DNA from: Ruminococcus flavefaciens
Lineage (GTDB): Bacteria; Bacillota; Clostridia; Oscillospirales; Ruminococcaceae
Assembly: GCA_002309635.1 (NCBI GenBank)
Contig: DBXO01000014.1
Span: forward strand, 56,302 to 120,301
DNA length: 64,000 nucleotides
Direction: 5' to 3'
This document shows positions 16,243 to 25,228 of this stretch, in pieces; position 1 is the first letter of the stretch; every line of letters begins with the position of its first letter. The translations under genes were made by a program, and so were the position numbers. The notes below the pieces were generated by a model that was not told the origin of the DNA, ran no database searches, and saw only the letters and a list, made by a program, of their open reading frames with translations.

Positions 16243-19143
16243 ATGAACAAAGAAGAAAGAAGAGCTGCTGCACGCACAAGGCTTGAGCGGTTCAGAAAAG
16301 GCAAATTTTATTCTATAATCTACGAAAAGGGCGTACTGCACTTTGTACTGTCGTTTCTCATACCATTTTCAATAATGCTCTATGCATTCGGCGTATACGG
16401 AGTACACCCCTTCGGCGACAGGCAGATACTTGTAGTTGACCTGTGGCATCAGTACTATCCGTTTTTCAGGGTGGTACACGAGAAGCTGGTAAACGGCGGT
16501 TCATTCCTGTACTCATGGGAAAACGGACTGGGCACCAACTTCCTGTCCCTTATATCCTATTATGCGGCAAGCCCGCTTAACTGGCTGTCTGTATTCTTCG
16601 GAGACGGAGGAGAGAGAGACGCCCTCACCTTTATACTTGCGGCTAAGATAGGCTTCGCAGGAGCGTTTTTCAGCACATTCCTGCGCTATACCTATAAGCG
16701 CAGGGACCTTTCGGTATGCATGTTCTCCGTTGCGTATGCTCTTTGCAGCTATACCCTCGGATACTATTGGAACGTTATGTGGTTCGATACGGTTGCACTG
16801 TTTCCCCTTGCAATGATGGGAATAGTGATGCTGTGCCGTGAGGGCAGATGGAAGGTATTCACCCTTGCACTTGCGCTCTCGCTTACAGCCAATTACTATA
16901 TCGGCTATTTCACCTGCATATTCTCGGTATTCATGTTTGCGGCAGCAAGCATTATCGAGTGCAGGGGCGTAAAGGACTGGTTCAGAAAACTGCTCCTTAT
17001 GGTGCGCTCATCGGTGCTGGGAATTGGCCTCGGAGGCTTTATGCTCCTCCCCGCATATTTCGGACTCAAGCTGACCTACAGCGCTAACAACTCCATGCCA
17101 AAGAACATTACGTTCTATGAGGAATGGAAGAAGATTTTCGGTAATCTGCTCTCTTACGCCGAGCCCACAAAGGTGGACGGTCTCCCGAATTTTGCCTGTG
17201 GAATGCTTGCAGTGCTCCTTTTCGGAGTATTCGTGTTCTCCTTCGGCATTAAGATAAGGGAGAAGATAGCTTCGGTGCTCATGCTGGGAATAATAGCCGT
17301 CAGCTGCAATATGAACCTCCTCAACTACATATGGCACGGCTGCCATTTCACAAATCAGATACCCTACAGATTCGCGTTCATATTCAGCTTTGTACTTGCT
17401 GCGGCAGCGTTCAGAGCCTATGACGTCATACTGTCGAAGGGCATAAAGATATATCATCTCGTGTTCATGGTCATAGCGCCGTCTGTTGTCTTCGTTCTCT
17501 ACAAGATATCAAAGGGCGATGAATACAGATTCGAGGGAGCTATAAAGAGCTCGGCGATAATAACAGGAGCATTCTGGCTCATATTCATAGCCGCAAAGGT
17601 ATTCCCGTTCAAGACTGCGAAAAGCAGGAACATACTCCTGACGCTTGCCCTTTCTGCGGCGATGTTCAGCGAGTTCATAAGCAACGCGCAGATAGGCGTG
17701 CAGACCGTGGATACAACAGGGTACTCCGATTATCCCGCCAGCGCGGGAGACGTGCAGCCGCTGCTGAAATATGAGAGGGAGAACGACAAGACTCCGTTCT
17801 ACAGAACGGAAATGACCTATACCTACAGCCTGAACGACAGCGCTCTTTACGGTTACTACGGTCTTTCACAGTTCTCTTCTGCGGCAAACGTTTCCGTGAC
17901 CACTCTCTGCAAGAATCTTGGACTTTACGCCTCTGAGGCAGGAAACCGCTTCTACTACAGGACTTCGACACCTGTTGTGAATTCACTTTTCGGTATAAAG
18001 TATCTCATAAAAAAGAGCGGAAAGCTCAATTCCGAGGAATGGGTGCTCGACGAGGAAAGAACGGCGGGCAGCGCTACTCTGTATAAGAACAAATATCCGC
18101 TTTCACTTGGCTTTATGGTCAATGAAGATATACTGAACATGGATGACGGAAGCTCTTCCAATCCCTTTGAGTACCAGAACAGCCTGCTGCGCAGGCTCAC
18201 AGGATCAGACAAGGAATATTTCGTACCGCAGCGTGTTGCCCTCGTTGAGTACGACGGTCTTGAAGTCACCAAGAACAGTTTCGGCAATTATACGTTCCAG
18301 AACAACACGGATAAATCCACAGGAAGTGCCACATATACCTACGACTGTGCCGACGGCAGCTATCTCTACGGCTATGCCAACGGCTCGGGCGGTACCTGCG
18401 ACAGCCTTGAGATCAGGTGCGGCGAGGAAACCATAGATTCAGGCAAGCTCATAGAAAGCTATCCCATAGTTTTCCCAATGGGCAACGGTCAGTCGGGCGA
18501 GTCTTCAACTGTGAAGATCACATCGAATGAAAAACACAAGTCAGGCAACTTCAAGCTTATGATATACGCTCTGCAGAAGGATAGCTTTGAAGAGGCATAT
18601 CAGTCCCTTGCAGACGAGCAGCTTGAAATAGAAAGCTTCAGCGACCGTAAGATAAGCGGAAAGCTCAATGTAAAGGAGGACGGGGTGCTTTTCCTGTCCA
18701 TACCATACGAAAAGGGCTGGAAGGTCTGTATCGACGGTGAGAAAGCAGAGACCTTCAAGGTACTGCAGGCTATGCTCGGCGTAAAGGTTAGCAGCGGTCA
18801 GCATGACATCAGGATAGAGTATACTCCCGAGGGCTTCGTCCCCGGCGTGACGATAAGTTTCCTGAGCGCTGCGCTGATACTGCTCATAGTGTTTGCGGAG
18901 AGACGCCGCAGACTGCGCCGTAAGGAACAGGAGGCTGATTCTCAGCAGGGGGCTGAGGAAAATTCCGAAGCTTCGACCTACAGGCAGGGAGCTGCCATAT
19001 ACGACCAGCTCGGTATCCAGAGCCCCGGAGACCATACCGGCAGGGCAGAGGAGACCGAAACGGTATCCGATGACCGCGGAGCGGCTGAAAAGGAGGCGGG
19101 AGATGCGCAATCTGAAAGTAACGGCAGCATACAGGGGAACTAA
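16243..19143 (+). CDS. YfhO-family membrane protein
   Basis: A 966-aa protein with about a dozen membrane segments, then a large extracellular domain (about residues 540-870), a last membrane segment (VTISFLSAALILLIVFA) and a highly charged C-terminal tail of about 75 residues. The early motifs GDRQILVVDLWHQYYPFF and ENGLGTNFLSL are typical of YfhO proteins, GT-C-like enzymes linked in Bacillus and Listeria to glycosylation of teichoic acids. The precise acceptor here is unknown. ATG 16243 follows AGAGGAAAA; earlier in-frame codons lie inside ecfT. The tail overlaps truA by 41 bp. Confidence 0.8.
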   Translation: MNKEERRAAARTRLERFRKGKFYSIIYEKGVLHFVLSFLIPFSIMLYAFGVYGVHPFGDRQILVVDLWHQYYPFFRVVHEKLVNGGSFLYSWENGLGTNFLSLISYYAASPLNWLSVFFGDGGERDALTFILAAKIGFAGAFFSTFLRYTYKRRDLSVCMFSVAYALCSYTLGYYWNVMWFDTVALFPLAMMGIVMLCREGRWKVFTLALALSLTANYYIGYFTCIFSVFMFAAASIIECRGVKDWFRKLLLMVRSSVLGIGLGGFMLLPAYFGLKLTYSANNSMPKNITFYEEWKKIFGNLLSYAEPTKVDGLPNFACGMLAVLLFGVFVFSFGIKIREKIASVLMLGIIAVSCNMNLLNYIWHGCHFTNQIPYRFAFIFSFVLAAAAFRAYDVILSKGIKIYHLVFMVIAPSVVFVLYKISKGDEYRFEGAIKSSAIITGAFWLIFIAAKVFPFKTAKSRNILLTLALSAAMFSEFISNAQIGVQTVDTTGYSDYPASAGDVQPLLKYERENDKTPFYRTEMTYTYSLNDSALYGYYGLSQFSSAANVSVTTLCKNLGLYASEAGNRFYYRTSTPVVNSLFGIKYLIKKSGKLNSEEWVLDEERTAGSATLYKNKYPLSLGFMVNEDILNMDDGSSSNPFEYQNSLLRRLTGSDKEYFVPQRVALVEYDGLEVTKNSFGNYTFQNNTDKSTGSATYTYDCADGSYLYGYANGSGGTCDSLEIRCGEETIDSGKLIESYPIVFPMGNGQSGESSTVKITSNEKHKSGNFKLMIYALQKDSFEEAYQSLADEQLEIESFSDRKISGKLNVKEDGVLFLSIPYEKGWKVCIDGEKAETFKVLQAMLGVKVSSGQHDIRIEYTPEGFVPGVTISFLSAALILLIVFAERRRRLRRKEQEADSQQGAEENSEASTYRQGAAIYDQLGIQSPGDHTGRAEETETVSDDRGAAEKEAGDAQSESNGSIQGN

Positions 19144-19864
19144 GTATCACGGGTTCCAGCGTCAGAGCAATGCTGTTACGGTGCAGGAGGTGCTGGAGAA
19201 CAAGCTCTCAAAGGTGCTGAACGAGCCCGTAACGGTCACAGGCTGTTCACGGACGGATACGGGAGTGCATGCCAATATGTTCTGCTTCAACGTAAAGACC
19301 ACCAGCAATATAAGCTGTCTCGGATTCTGCAGAGGAGTGAACGGCGAGCTTCCCGACGATATTTCCATTCTCAGCTGCGAGGACGCCCCTCTTGATTTCC
19401 ATGCGCGTTACGACTGCAAGGGGAAAGAGTATATCTACAAAATGCACTGCAGCGAATCAAAGAACCCCTTTGCAGCTGATCTCATGCTGCATTACAGAAG
19501 GAAATTCGACATTGAAGCTGCCCGAAAGGCGGCAGCATACCTCGTGGGAACTCACGATTTTTCGTCGTTTTGTGCTGACTGTACAAATGTTTCCACCACT
19601 GTAAGGACTATTTATTCTTTCAAAATAGAAAATAGTGGAGATTCTGTGATAATGCTTGTAAAAGGCAACGGTTTTTTGTATAATATGATTAGGATAATCG
19701 CAGGTACTCTTATCGACGTGAGTGAGAAAAGAATAGCTCCCGACGATATACCTGCCATACTCGCCGCAAAGGACCGCCTTAGGGCCGGCAGAACGGCTAT
19801 GGCTCACGGACTCTATCTGAACAGAGTGTTCTACAGTGAGGAGGAGCTTCTCAGGGAGACATAA
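19103..19864 (+). CDS. truA: tRNA pseudouridine(38-40) synthase TruA
   Basis: A 253-aa enzyme that makes pseudouridine at positions 38-40 of the tRNA anticodon arm. It has the family start VTAAYRGTKYHGFQRQ, the catalytic Asp in CSRTDTGVHA, a conserved FHARYDCKGKEYIYK, and the C-terminal GNGFLYNMIRIIAGTL and DRLRAGRTAMAHGLYL. AAAAGGAGGCGGGAG sits before the ATG at 19103, inside the end of the yfhO-like gene, so the start is read in another frame there. Normal length. Confidence 0.93.
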   Translation: MRNLKVTAAYRGTKYHGFQRQSNAVTVQEVLENKLSKVLNEPVTVTGCSRTDTGVHANMFCFNVKTTSNISCLGFCRGVNGELPDDISILSCEDAPLDFHARYDCKGKEYIYKMHCSESKNPFAADLMLHYRRKFDIEAARKAAAYLVGTHDFSSFCADCTNVSTTVRTIYSFKIENSGDSVIMLVKGNGFLYNMIRIIAGTLIDVSEKRIAPDDIPAILAAKDRLRAGRTAMAHGLYLNRVFYSEEELLRET

Positions 19865-19892
19865 TCCAGAACAAAAAAGGAGGTGCCAGCGC

Positions 19893-21065
19893 GTGCCTAA
19901 GGTTTATGACGCCGATGACATCGTCGATCAGAAAAATCGGATGAAGCGGCGAAAACGACTGCGGCAGCTTACATTGATACTGCTGGCAGCCGCTGTCGGA
20001 ACGGGGCTTTATTTTACCCGCGATAAGTGGTATAATAAGTTAAGGGGCATAGGAGAACAATACAGGACTATCGTTAACACAGGCCAGCTGGCAGAGGGAA
20101 ACTTCCCTATAGAGGTCAGCGGCGGAGCAGATTATCAGCTTTCTCTCTCGGAGGGCAGGATGATGCTGCTGAGCGATACGTACACTTATTTTTACGATAC
20201 TGACGGCAAGCTTTTAAAGCGCCGGCAGCATACATACACTAACACAGTAATGTGTACGGCGGGCAGAAAGGCCCTGCTGTACGAACAGGGCGGAAACGAG
20301 CTGAGTGTGGAGGACGAAGATCAGATCATCTACACAAAGACTTTCGCCAAGCGGCAGATCCTCTTCGCAAGACTCAGCGAGGAGGGATACACAGCGGTAG
20401 TTACCACATCGGAGAACTACAACTGTGAGCTGATGGTGTATGATAAAAGGGGAATAGGCATTTATGAAAGAAAATGTACCGAGATGGTCAGCGACCTCAG
20501 CTTCATTGACGGGAGCAGAGGCTGCGTACTGAGCTATATCTCAGCTGAAAACGGCCAGCTCGTTACAAAGGTTCAGGAAAACAGCTTCAATGAGAGGCAA
20601 GAGCATTGGACATCCCCAGGACTCAACACCCTCGGCCTGCATGTCTACGGCTTCGAAGGCGGCGCCTTCGTGCTGGGAGAGGAAGCTTGCGGATACGTTG
20701 ACAGCAGCGGTCAGATAAGTTCATTCTACTCATATGACGGCGAGTATGTTGCTGGCGCAAGCGATAAGGGCAATTCAGCGGTTATAGTAAATAACGATGA
20801 CAGAAGAAAATACGTCATGGCTCTGTTCAGCGGCGGTGATCAAGAAGCACTGATCATTGACCTCGAAGAACCGTCCATAGACGTTACCATTTATGAGGAT
20901 CTTGCATACGTCATGTGTCAGGGCAAGATAATGGCTTACGATTTCCGCGGCGGACTTCGCTCCATTGCGGAGGTAAGCGACTCATATACAGGTTTTGTAC
21001 GCAGCGATGATCATATTTTCCTGAAGGGCTATAATAAAATAGATCGTATAGATTATGAGAGCTGA
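19893..21065 (+). CDS. DUF5711-like membrane-anchored protein
   Basis: A 390-aa protein with a basic cytoplasmic start (MKRRKRLRQ), one membrane segment (LTLILLAAAVGTGLYF, about residues 30-46) and a large outside region rich in beta strands with repeated short blades, such as SLSEGRMMLLSDTYTYFYDTDG. This layout fits the DUF5711 family, seen in Clostridia next to a CvpA-like gene as here. Function unknown; it may be a beta-propeller. The start is GTG at 19893 with AGGAGGT 11 bases upstream; that ribosome site rules out the earlier in-frame ATG at 19836. Confidence 0.65.
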   Translation: MPKVYDADDIVDQKNRMKRRKRLRQLTLILLAAAVGTGLYFTRDKWYNKLRGIGEQYRTIVNTGQLAEGNFPIEVSGGADYQLSLSEGRMMLLSDTYTYFYDTDGKLLKRRQHTYTNTVMCTAGRKALLYEQGGNELSVEDEDQIIYTKTFAKRQILFARLSEEGYTAVVTTSENYNCELMVYDKRGIGIYERKCTEMVSDLSFIDGSRGCVLSYISAENGQLVTKVQENSFNERQEHWTSPGLNTLGLHVYGFEGGAFVLGEEACGYVDSSGQISSFYSYDGEYVAGASDKGNSAVIVNNDDRRKYVMALFSGGDQEALIIDLEEPSIDVTIYEDLAYVMCQGKIMAYDFRGGLRSIAEVSDSYTGFVRSDDHIFLKGYNKIDRIDYES

Positions 21066-21118
21066 CTCTATTAAATGATCAAAAATTACCTGAAGGGAGG
21101 CAGCGTCATCGGATGTGA

Positions 21119-22030
21119 TTGGCGCAAGAAAACATGGGAGTACAATTTTGGTGGTTCTACGATGTTATCGTAGTTGCTTTAGCGCTTGTATGCATTTTTA
21201 TAACTGTAAAGAGGGGCTTTATCAAAGCCACAGCCACACTTGTGGGCTATATCCTCGCACTGTTCCTCAGCATATCCCTTAGTACGGGGATCGCTGACAA
21301 GCTTGCAGACAGCGCACTCAAGGGAAACAGGATAAAGGATCTTACCTTTACCCTTAACGAAAATAACTATGCAGAAGAACTTACAGGTCAGATAAACAAC
21401 CTGAAGTACTATGCGAAACCCGATTATAAGGTAATACAGGATATCTATTCGACAGGTGAAAATGTAGACTATAATATCTATATTTATATCAGGAACCTTA
21501 ACAACGGGATCCCTGACACAGAAGCAGAATTCTATGACAAGCTGCATGAGTGCTATGCAGTGTCGGCAAGCAATTTCATTGCCAAGAGGCTGAATCTCTA
21601 TACGGCGGAATGCGCTGCCGAGCAGATAAAGAAGAATCCTACGACCTACTGGGAGTTCCTCAGGCTCGTATGCGACGTGGACACCAAGCAGCCCGCTGCG
21701 AGATTCCTCGCTGACAACTATCTGAGGGAACCTACCGCAACATATATACGCCTTATCGTATTTGTTGCGCTGTTCGTTGTATTTCTGCTGCTGTCACTGT
21801 TCATATCGACCGCGTTCGGCAGGAACGATCATACCGAAAAAGGCTTTATTACGGTGTCATTCAGCATACTTATCGGTGCTGCAAAGGCGGCGGCGGTAGT
21901 GGTCGCTGTTGCGGCTGTTATAAGACTCAATGTAATTACGGGCAGCGATAAGATGCTGTTCTTCAATCACGAGGCTATAGACAGCACTTACATCTTCAAG
22001 TATTTCTATGGATTTGTAAAGGGCTGGTAA
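21119..22030 (+). CDS. CvpA-like membrane protein
   Basis: A 303-aa protein. Two N-terminal membrane segments resemble the start of CvpA (WFYDVIVVALALVCIFITVKRGFIKAT, ATLVGYILALFLSISLS), and two more lie near the C-terminus (LIVFVALFVVFLLLSLF and the AAKAAAVVVAVAAVI region). A soluble region of about 120 residues lies between. CvpA-type proteins are tied to colicin V production in E. coli; the role in Firmicutes is unclear. The start is uncertain: TTG 21119 is the first in-frame codon after a stop at 21116, but the GGGAGG site at 21095 is 18 bases away; ATG 21134 is the alternative. Confidence 0.6.
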   Translation: MAQENMGVQFWWFYDVIVVALALVCIFITVKRGFIKATATLVGYILALFLSISLSTGIADKLADSALKGNRIKDLTFTLNENNYAEELTGQINNLKYYAKPDYKVIQDIYSTGENVDYNIYIYIRNLNNGIPDTEAEFYDKLHECYAVSASNFIAKRLNLYTAECAAEQIKKNPTTYWEFLRLVCDVDTKQPAARFLADNYLREPTATYIRLIVFVALFVVFLLLSLFISTAFGRNDHTEKGFITVSFSILIGAAKAAAVVVAVAAVIRLNVITGSDKMLFFNHEAIDSTYIFKYFYGFVKGW

Positions 22031-22108
22031 GCTTTCGCTTTGATAAAACAGGTGCTCCGTATGGTATTGGGTGCGGAGCTCATAAATAACTACAGGAGGA
22101 ACTGCCTG

Positions 22109-24454
22109 ATGATAATGTGCAGTAAATGCAAAAAACGACCTGCGGTGGTTTTCATAACTTCCGTTCAGGGCAATGAAAAGAAAAACGAGGGACTCTGTCT
22201 TTCTTGTGCAAGATCGCAGAACATCCCGCAGATAAAGGACTATATGGATAAGCTCGGCATCACCGACGAGGAGCTTGACCAGCTCTCGGACCAGATGATG
22301 GGCATGCTCGACGGCGACAGCTTTGAAATGGGCGGCTCTGGCGTACTTCCCGATTTTATCACAAATATGTTCGGCGGCAGTGACTCAGAAAACGATGAGG
22401 GCGAAAAGAGGAGCTTCGATCCGAGAAACCTTTTCGGGAACAAGGGCTCCGATGATGACAGATCCCGCGAAAACCGGGATAAAAAAGGCACTCCTTTCGG
22501 AAAAAAGGACAAAAAGTTCAAGGACCTCAAATTCCTCGGCAGCTACTGCACCAATCTCTCGCAGAAAGCCGCCGACGGAAAGCTTGACAGCATAATCGGC
22601 AGAGACGCCGAGATAGACCGCGTTATACAGATACTTTCAAGGCGTACAAAGAACAATCCCTGTCTTATCGGTGAGCCTGGCGTCGGCAAAACCGCTATTG
22701 CAGAGGGTATAGCTCTGCGTATCAATGAGGGAAATGTTCCCTTCAATCTTGCAGACAAGAAGCTGTATCTTCTCGACCTTACCGCTCTTGTTGCCGGAAC
22801 TCAGTTCAGAGGACAGTTTGAGAGCCGTGTAAAGGGTCTCGTTGACGAGGTAAAGCGCGAGGGCAATATCATACTCTTTATTGACGAGGTCCACAATCTT
22901 GTGGGCGCAGGCGATTCGGAGGGCTCCATGAACGCCGCAAATATCCTCAAGCCCGCCCTTTCAAGAGGCGAGGTTCAGGTGATAGGTGCGACCACCTTCG
23001 GCGAATACAGAAAGTATATCGAGAAGGATTCCGCTCTTGAAAGACGTTTCCAGCCTGTTACCGTAAACGAGCCCACAATAGAGGATACCGTGAACGTGCT
23101 CGTGGGCATAAAGAAGTACTATGAGGCTTTCCATAGGGTGCATATCTCCGATTACCTTGTGAGAGTCTGTGCGGTGCTCTCCGAGAGATACATCACGGAC
23201 CGTTTCCTTCCGGATAAGGCTATAGATCTCCTTGACGAGAGCTGTGCGTTTGCTTCCATACGTTCGCCCGAGATAGGCGAGCTTGAGAAGCTCAAGAAGG
23301 AAATAAAGGTACTGGAGGATATGGAGACTTCCTTATCCGAACAGGAAGAAATAGACTATAAGGCTCTTGCAGAGGTAAAGGGCAAGCTCATTCACCTCCG
23401 CGAGGACGAAAAGGAGCTCAATGAAAAGGTCGATAAGATCAACGTTGAGGAATCTGATGTTACAAAGGTAGTCGAGCGCTGGACGGGTATCCCCGCAAGC
23501 AAGATCGCCGAGAATGAGTTCCTTAAGATAGCAAGGCTGGACGAGGCTCTCAAGAAGCGCATTGTGGGTCAGGAGGAGGCTGTTTCAGTTCTCACAAAGG
23601 CTATAAAGCGTACAAGAGTACAGCTCAGCAAGCGCCGCAGACCCGCTTCGTTCATATTCGTAGGACCTACGGGCGTCGGCAAGACAGAGCTCGTAAAGGT
23701 GCTTGCAGAGGAGCTTTTCGATTCTCCCGATCCACTTATCAGGCTTGATATGACAGAGTATATGGAAAAGCATTCCGTTGCGAGAATGATAGGCTCGCCT
23801 CCCGGCTATGTCGGATATGACGAGGCAGGACAGCTCACCGAAAAGGTGCGCCGCAAGCCCTATTCCGTAATACTTTTCGATGAGATCGAAAAGGCTCACC
23901 CTGATGTAATGAATATCCTTATGCAGATACTTGACGAGGGCAAGGTGGAGGACGCCCACGGCAGAACTGTAAACTTTGCGAATACTATCATATGCATGAC
24001 CTCAAATGCAGGCTCTACCGACAAGAGCATAGGTGTGGGCTTCAACCGCACTGAAAACGAGATAACCCGTGAAAAGGCCATGAAGGGGCTCAAAGACTTC
24101 CTGCGCCCGGAGTTCATCAGCCGTATTGATGAGATAGTGGTATTCAGGGACCTCACCAAGGAGAATTATGCAGAGATAGCTGCGCTTACTCTCGATGAGA
24201 TGAAGGAACCCCTTGCTGAAAAGGATATCACTCTTGAGTACACCAAAAAGGCTCTTGAGCTTATTGCGGAAAAGGCGTTCGGCAAGTCCTACGGCGCAAG
24301 AGATATACGCCGCGTGATCCGTCAGGAGATAGAGGACAGCATCGCCGATATCATAATCGAAAAGGCTTCGGATATAGACAAGATAGTTATATCTGTCAGA
24401 AACGGCAGCTTTGTCGTTGAGGGCAGAAAGGAGAATACAGGCAATGAAGCGTAA
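22109..24454 (+). CDS. Clp-family AAA+ unfoldase with N-terminal zinc finger (ClpE/ClpC-like)
   Basis: A 781-aa HSP100 unfoldase that should feed proteins to ClpP. Instead of the usual Clp N-domain it has a short zinc finger (CSKCKKRPAVVF and CLSCAR, residues 4-36), as in ClpE and McsA, followed by an acidic/charged linker to about residue 150. The first AAA+ module has Walker A GEPGVGKTA and Walker B LFIDEVHNL; a short coiled coil follows; the second has GPTGVGKTE and ILFDEIEKAHPDVMN. The loop IGVGFNRTEN is placed like the ClpP-binding (L/I/V)GF loop. The start at ATG 22109 follows AGGAGG at 22094; an in-frame codon at 22040 has no ribosome site. Confidence 0.82.
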   Translation: MIMCSKCKKRPAVVFITSVQGNEKKNEGLCLSCARSQNIPQIKDYMDKLGITDEELDQLSDQMMGMLDGDSFEMGGSGVLPDFITNMFGGSDSENDEGEKRSFDPRNLFGNKGSDDDRSRENRDKKGTPFGKKDKKFKDLKFLGSYCTNLSQKAADGKLDSIIGRDAEIDRVIQILSRRTKNNPCLIGEPGVGKTAIAEGIALRINEGNVPFNLADKKLYLLDLTALVAGTQFRGQFESRVKGLVDEVKREGNIILFIDEVHNLVGAGDSEGSMNAANILKPALSRGEVQVIGATTFGEYRKYIEKDSALERRFQPVTVNEPTIEDTVNVLVGIKKYYEAFHRVHISDYLVRVCAVLSERYITDRFLPDKAIDLLDESCAFASIRSPEIGELEKLKKEIKVLEDMETSLSEQEEIDYKALAEVKGKLIHLREDEKELNEKVDKINVEESDVTKVVERWTGIPASKIAENEFLKIARLDEALKKRIVGQEEAVSVLTKAIKRTRVQLSKRRRPASFIFVGPTGVGKTELVKVLAEELFDSPDPLIRLDMTEYMEKHSVARMIGSPPGYVGYDEAGQLTEKVRRKPYSVILFDEIEKAHPDVMNILMQILDEGKVEDAHGRTVNFANTIICMTSNAGSTDKSIGVGFNRTENEITREKAMKGLKDFLRPEFISRIDEIVVFRDLTKENYAEIAALTLDEMKEPLAEKDITLEYTKKALELIAEKAFGKSYGARDIRRVIRQEIEDSIADIIIEKASDIDKIVISVRNGSFVVEGRKENTGNEA

Positions 24455-25163
24455 GTTTTTGGCTGCCGTTCTTGCTGCGGCAATGGCAGCAGGCACAACA
24501 GGCTGTCTTTCAAACAACGATTCAAAGGAAAAGGACAAGGATAATACCGTTCCCACAGTATCTCATTCGGACGAGGGGCAGGGTGCCGAACCCGTCTCAG
24601 AGGGCCGTACAGACCTTATAACCGAGAGTATGGAGCTTATGCGTCTTAAGTATTCGGAAATTCCCGAAATATCCAGCGGTCCTGTTATAAAAATAAGCGA
24701 TACTACCGTAAAGCCCGGCGAGATAGCCGCTGTTACGGTATCCCTTACAGGTGCAGACAAGCAGTGGACCAAGTGCGGTATACACATGACCTACCCCGAC
24801 GTTCTCGAATGTCAGCTCTCAAACATTGAAGAGCTTGAAGCTGATTATGAGCCGGGTTCCGCTATAAAGAGGTCCATGGGCTTCGTTGCTATGGACTGGC
24901 AGAACAATCTTGCAGATGAGCTTATCAGGAACAAAAACCGTTCTCTGTTCTTTACGGCTATCTTTTCAGAGGATACCCCGGGAGCAGACGGCGATATAGC
25001 TACGTTCTACTTTAAGGTGCCCGACGACGCAATGCCCGGTACAGTGTATGATCTCGGATATTTCTTCATGGATTCGGATATGTTCCGTGATATCAACGAC
25101 GATCTTTCCTTTGAGAAGTACGCTTTCGAGCATCTTCAGAGCGGCAGTATTACAGTAAGATAA
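24444..25163 (+). CDS. Lipoprotein with a cohesin-like domain
   Basis: A 239-aa protein. The N-terminus is a lipoprotein signal (MKRKFLAAVLAAAMAAGTTGC, lipid on Cys21), followed by a charged linker (NNDSKEKDKDN). From about residue 85 to the end there is one beta-rich domain: VKPGEIAAVTVSLTG, then TKCGIHMTY, GADGDIATFYFKVPDDA, PGTVYDLGYFF, and a final HLQSGSITV. This order and the closing GSITV resemble cohesin/CBM2-3-like jelly rolls of ruminococcal cellulosomes. The match is by eye and weak in places; another Ig-like domain is possible. The ATG at 24444 overlaps the Clp gene's end by 11 bp. It is the last gene before a terminator. Confidence 0.5.
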   Translation: MKRKFLAAVLAAAMAAGTTGCLSNNDSKEKDKDNTVPTVSHSDEGQGAEPVSEGRTDLITESMELMRLKYSEIPEISSGPVIKISDTTVKPGEIAAVTVSLTGADKQWTKCGIHMTYPDVLECQLSNIEELEADYEPGSAIKRSMGFVAMDWQNNLADELIRNKNRSLFFTAIFSEDTPGADGDIATFYFKVPDDAMPGTVYDLGYFFMDSDMFRDINDDLSFEKYAFEHLQSGSITVR

Positions 25164-25167
25164 TACA

Positions 25168-25206
25168 GCGGAGCTGCTGCACTTAAGTGCGGCAGCTCTG
25201 TTTTAC
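25168..25206 (+). terminator. Intrinsic terminator after the long ruvC-to-lipoprotein run
   Basis: Hairpin GAGCTGCTGCACTT / AAGTGCGGCAGCTC (one mismatch) followed by TGTTTTA. It closes the same-strand gene series that began at ruvC. Confidence 0.8.
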
Positions 25207-25228
25207 CCATGAAAGGACTAAATAAACA

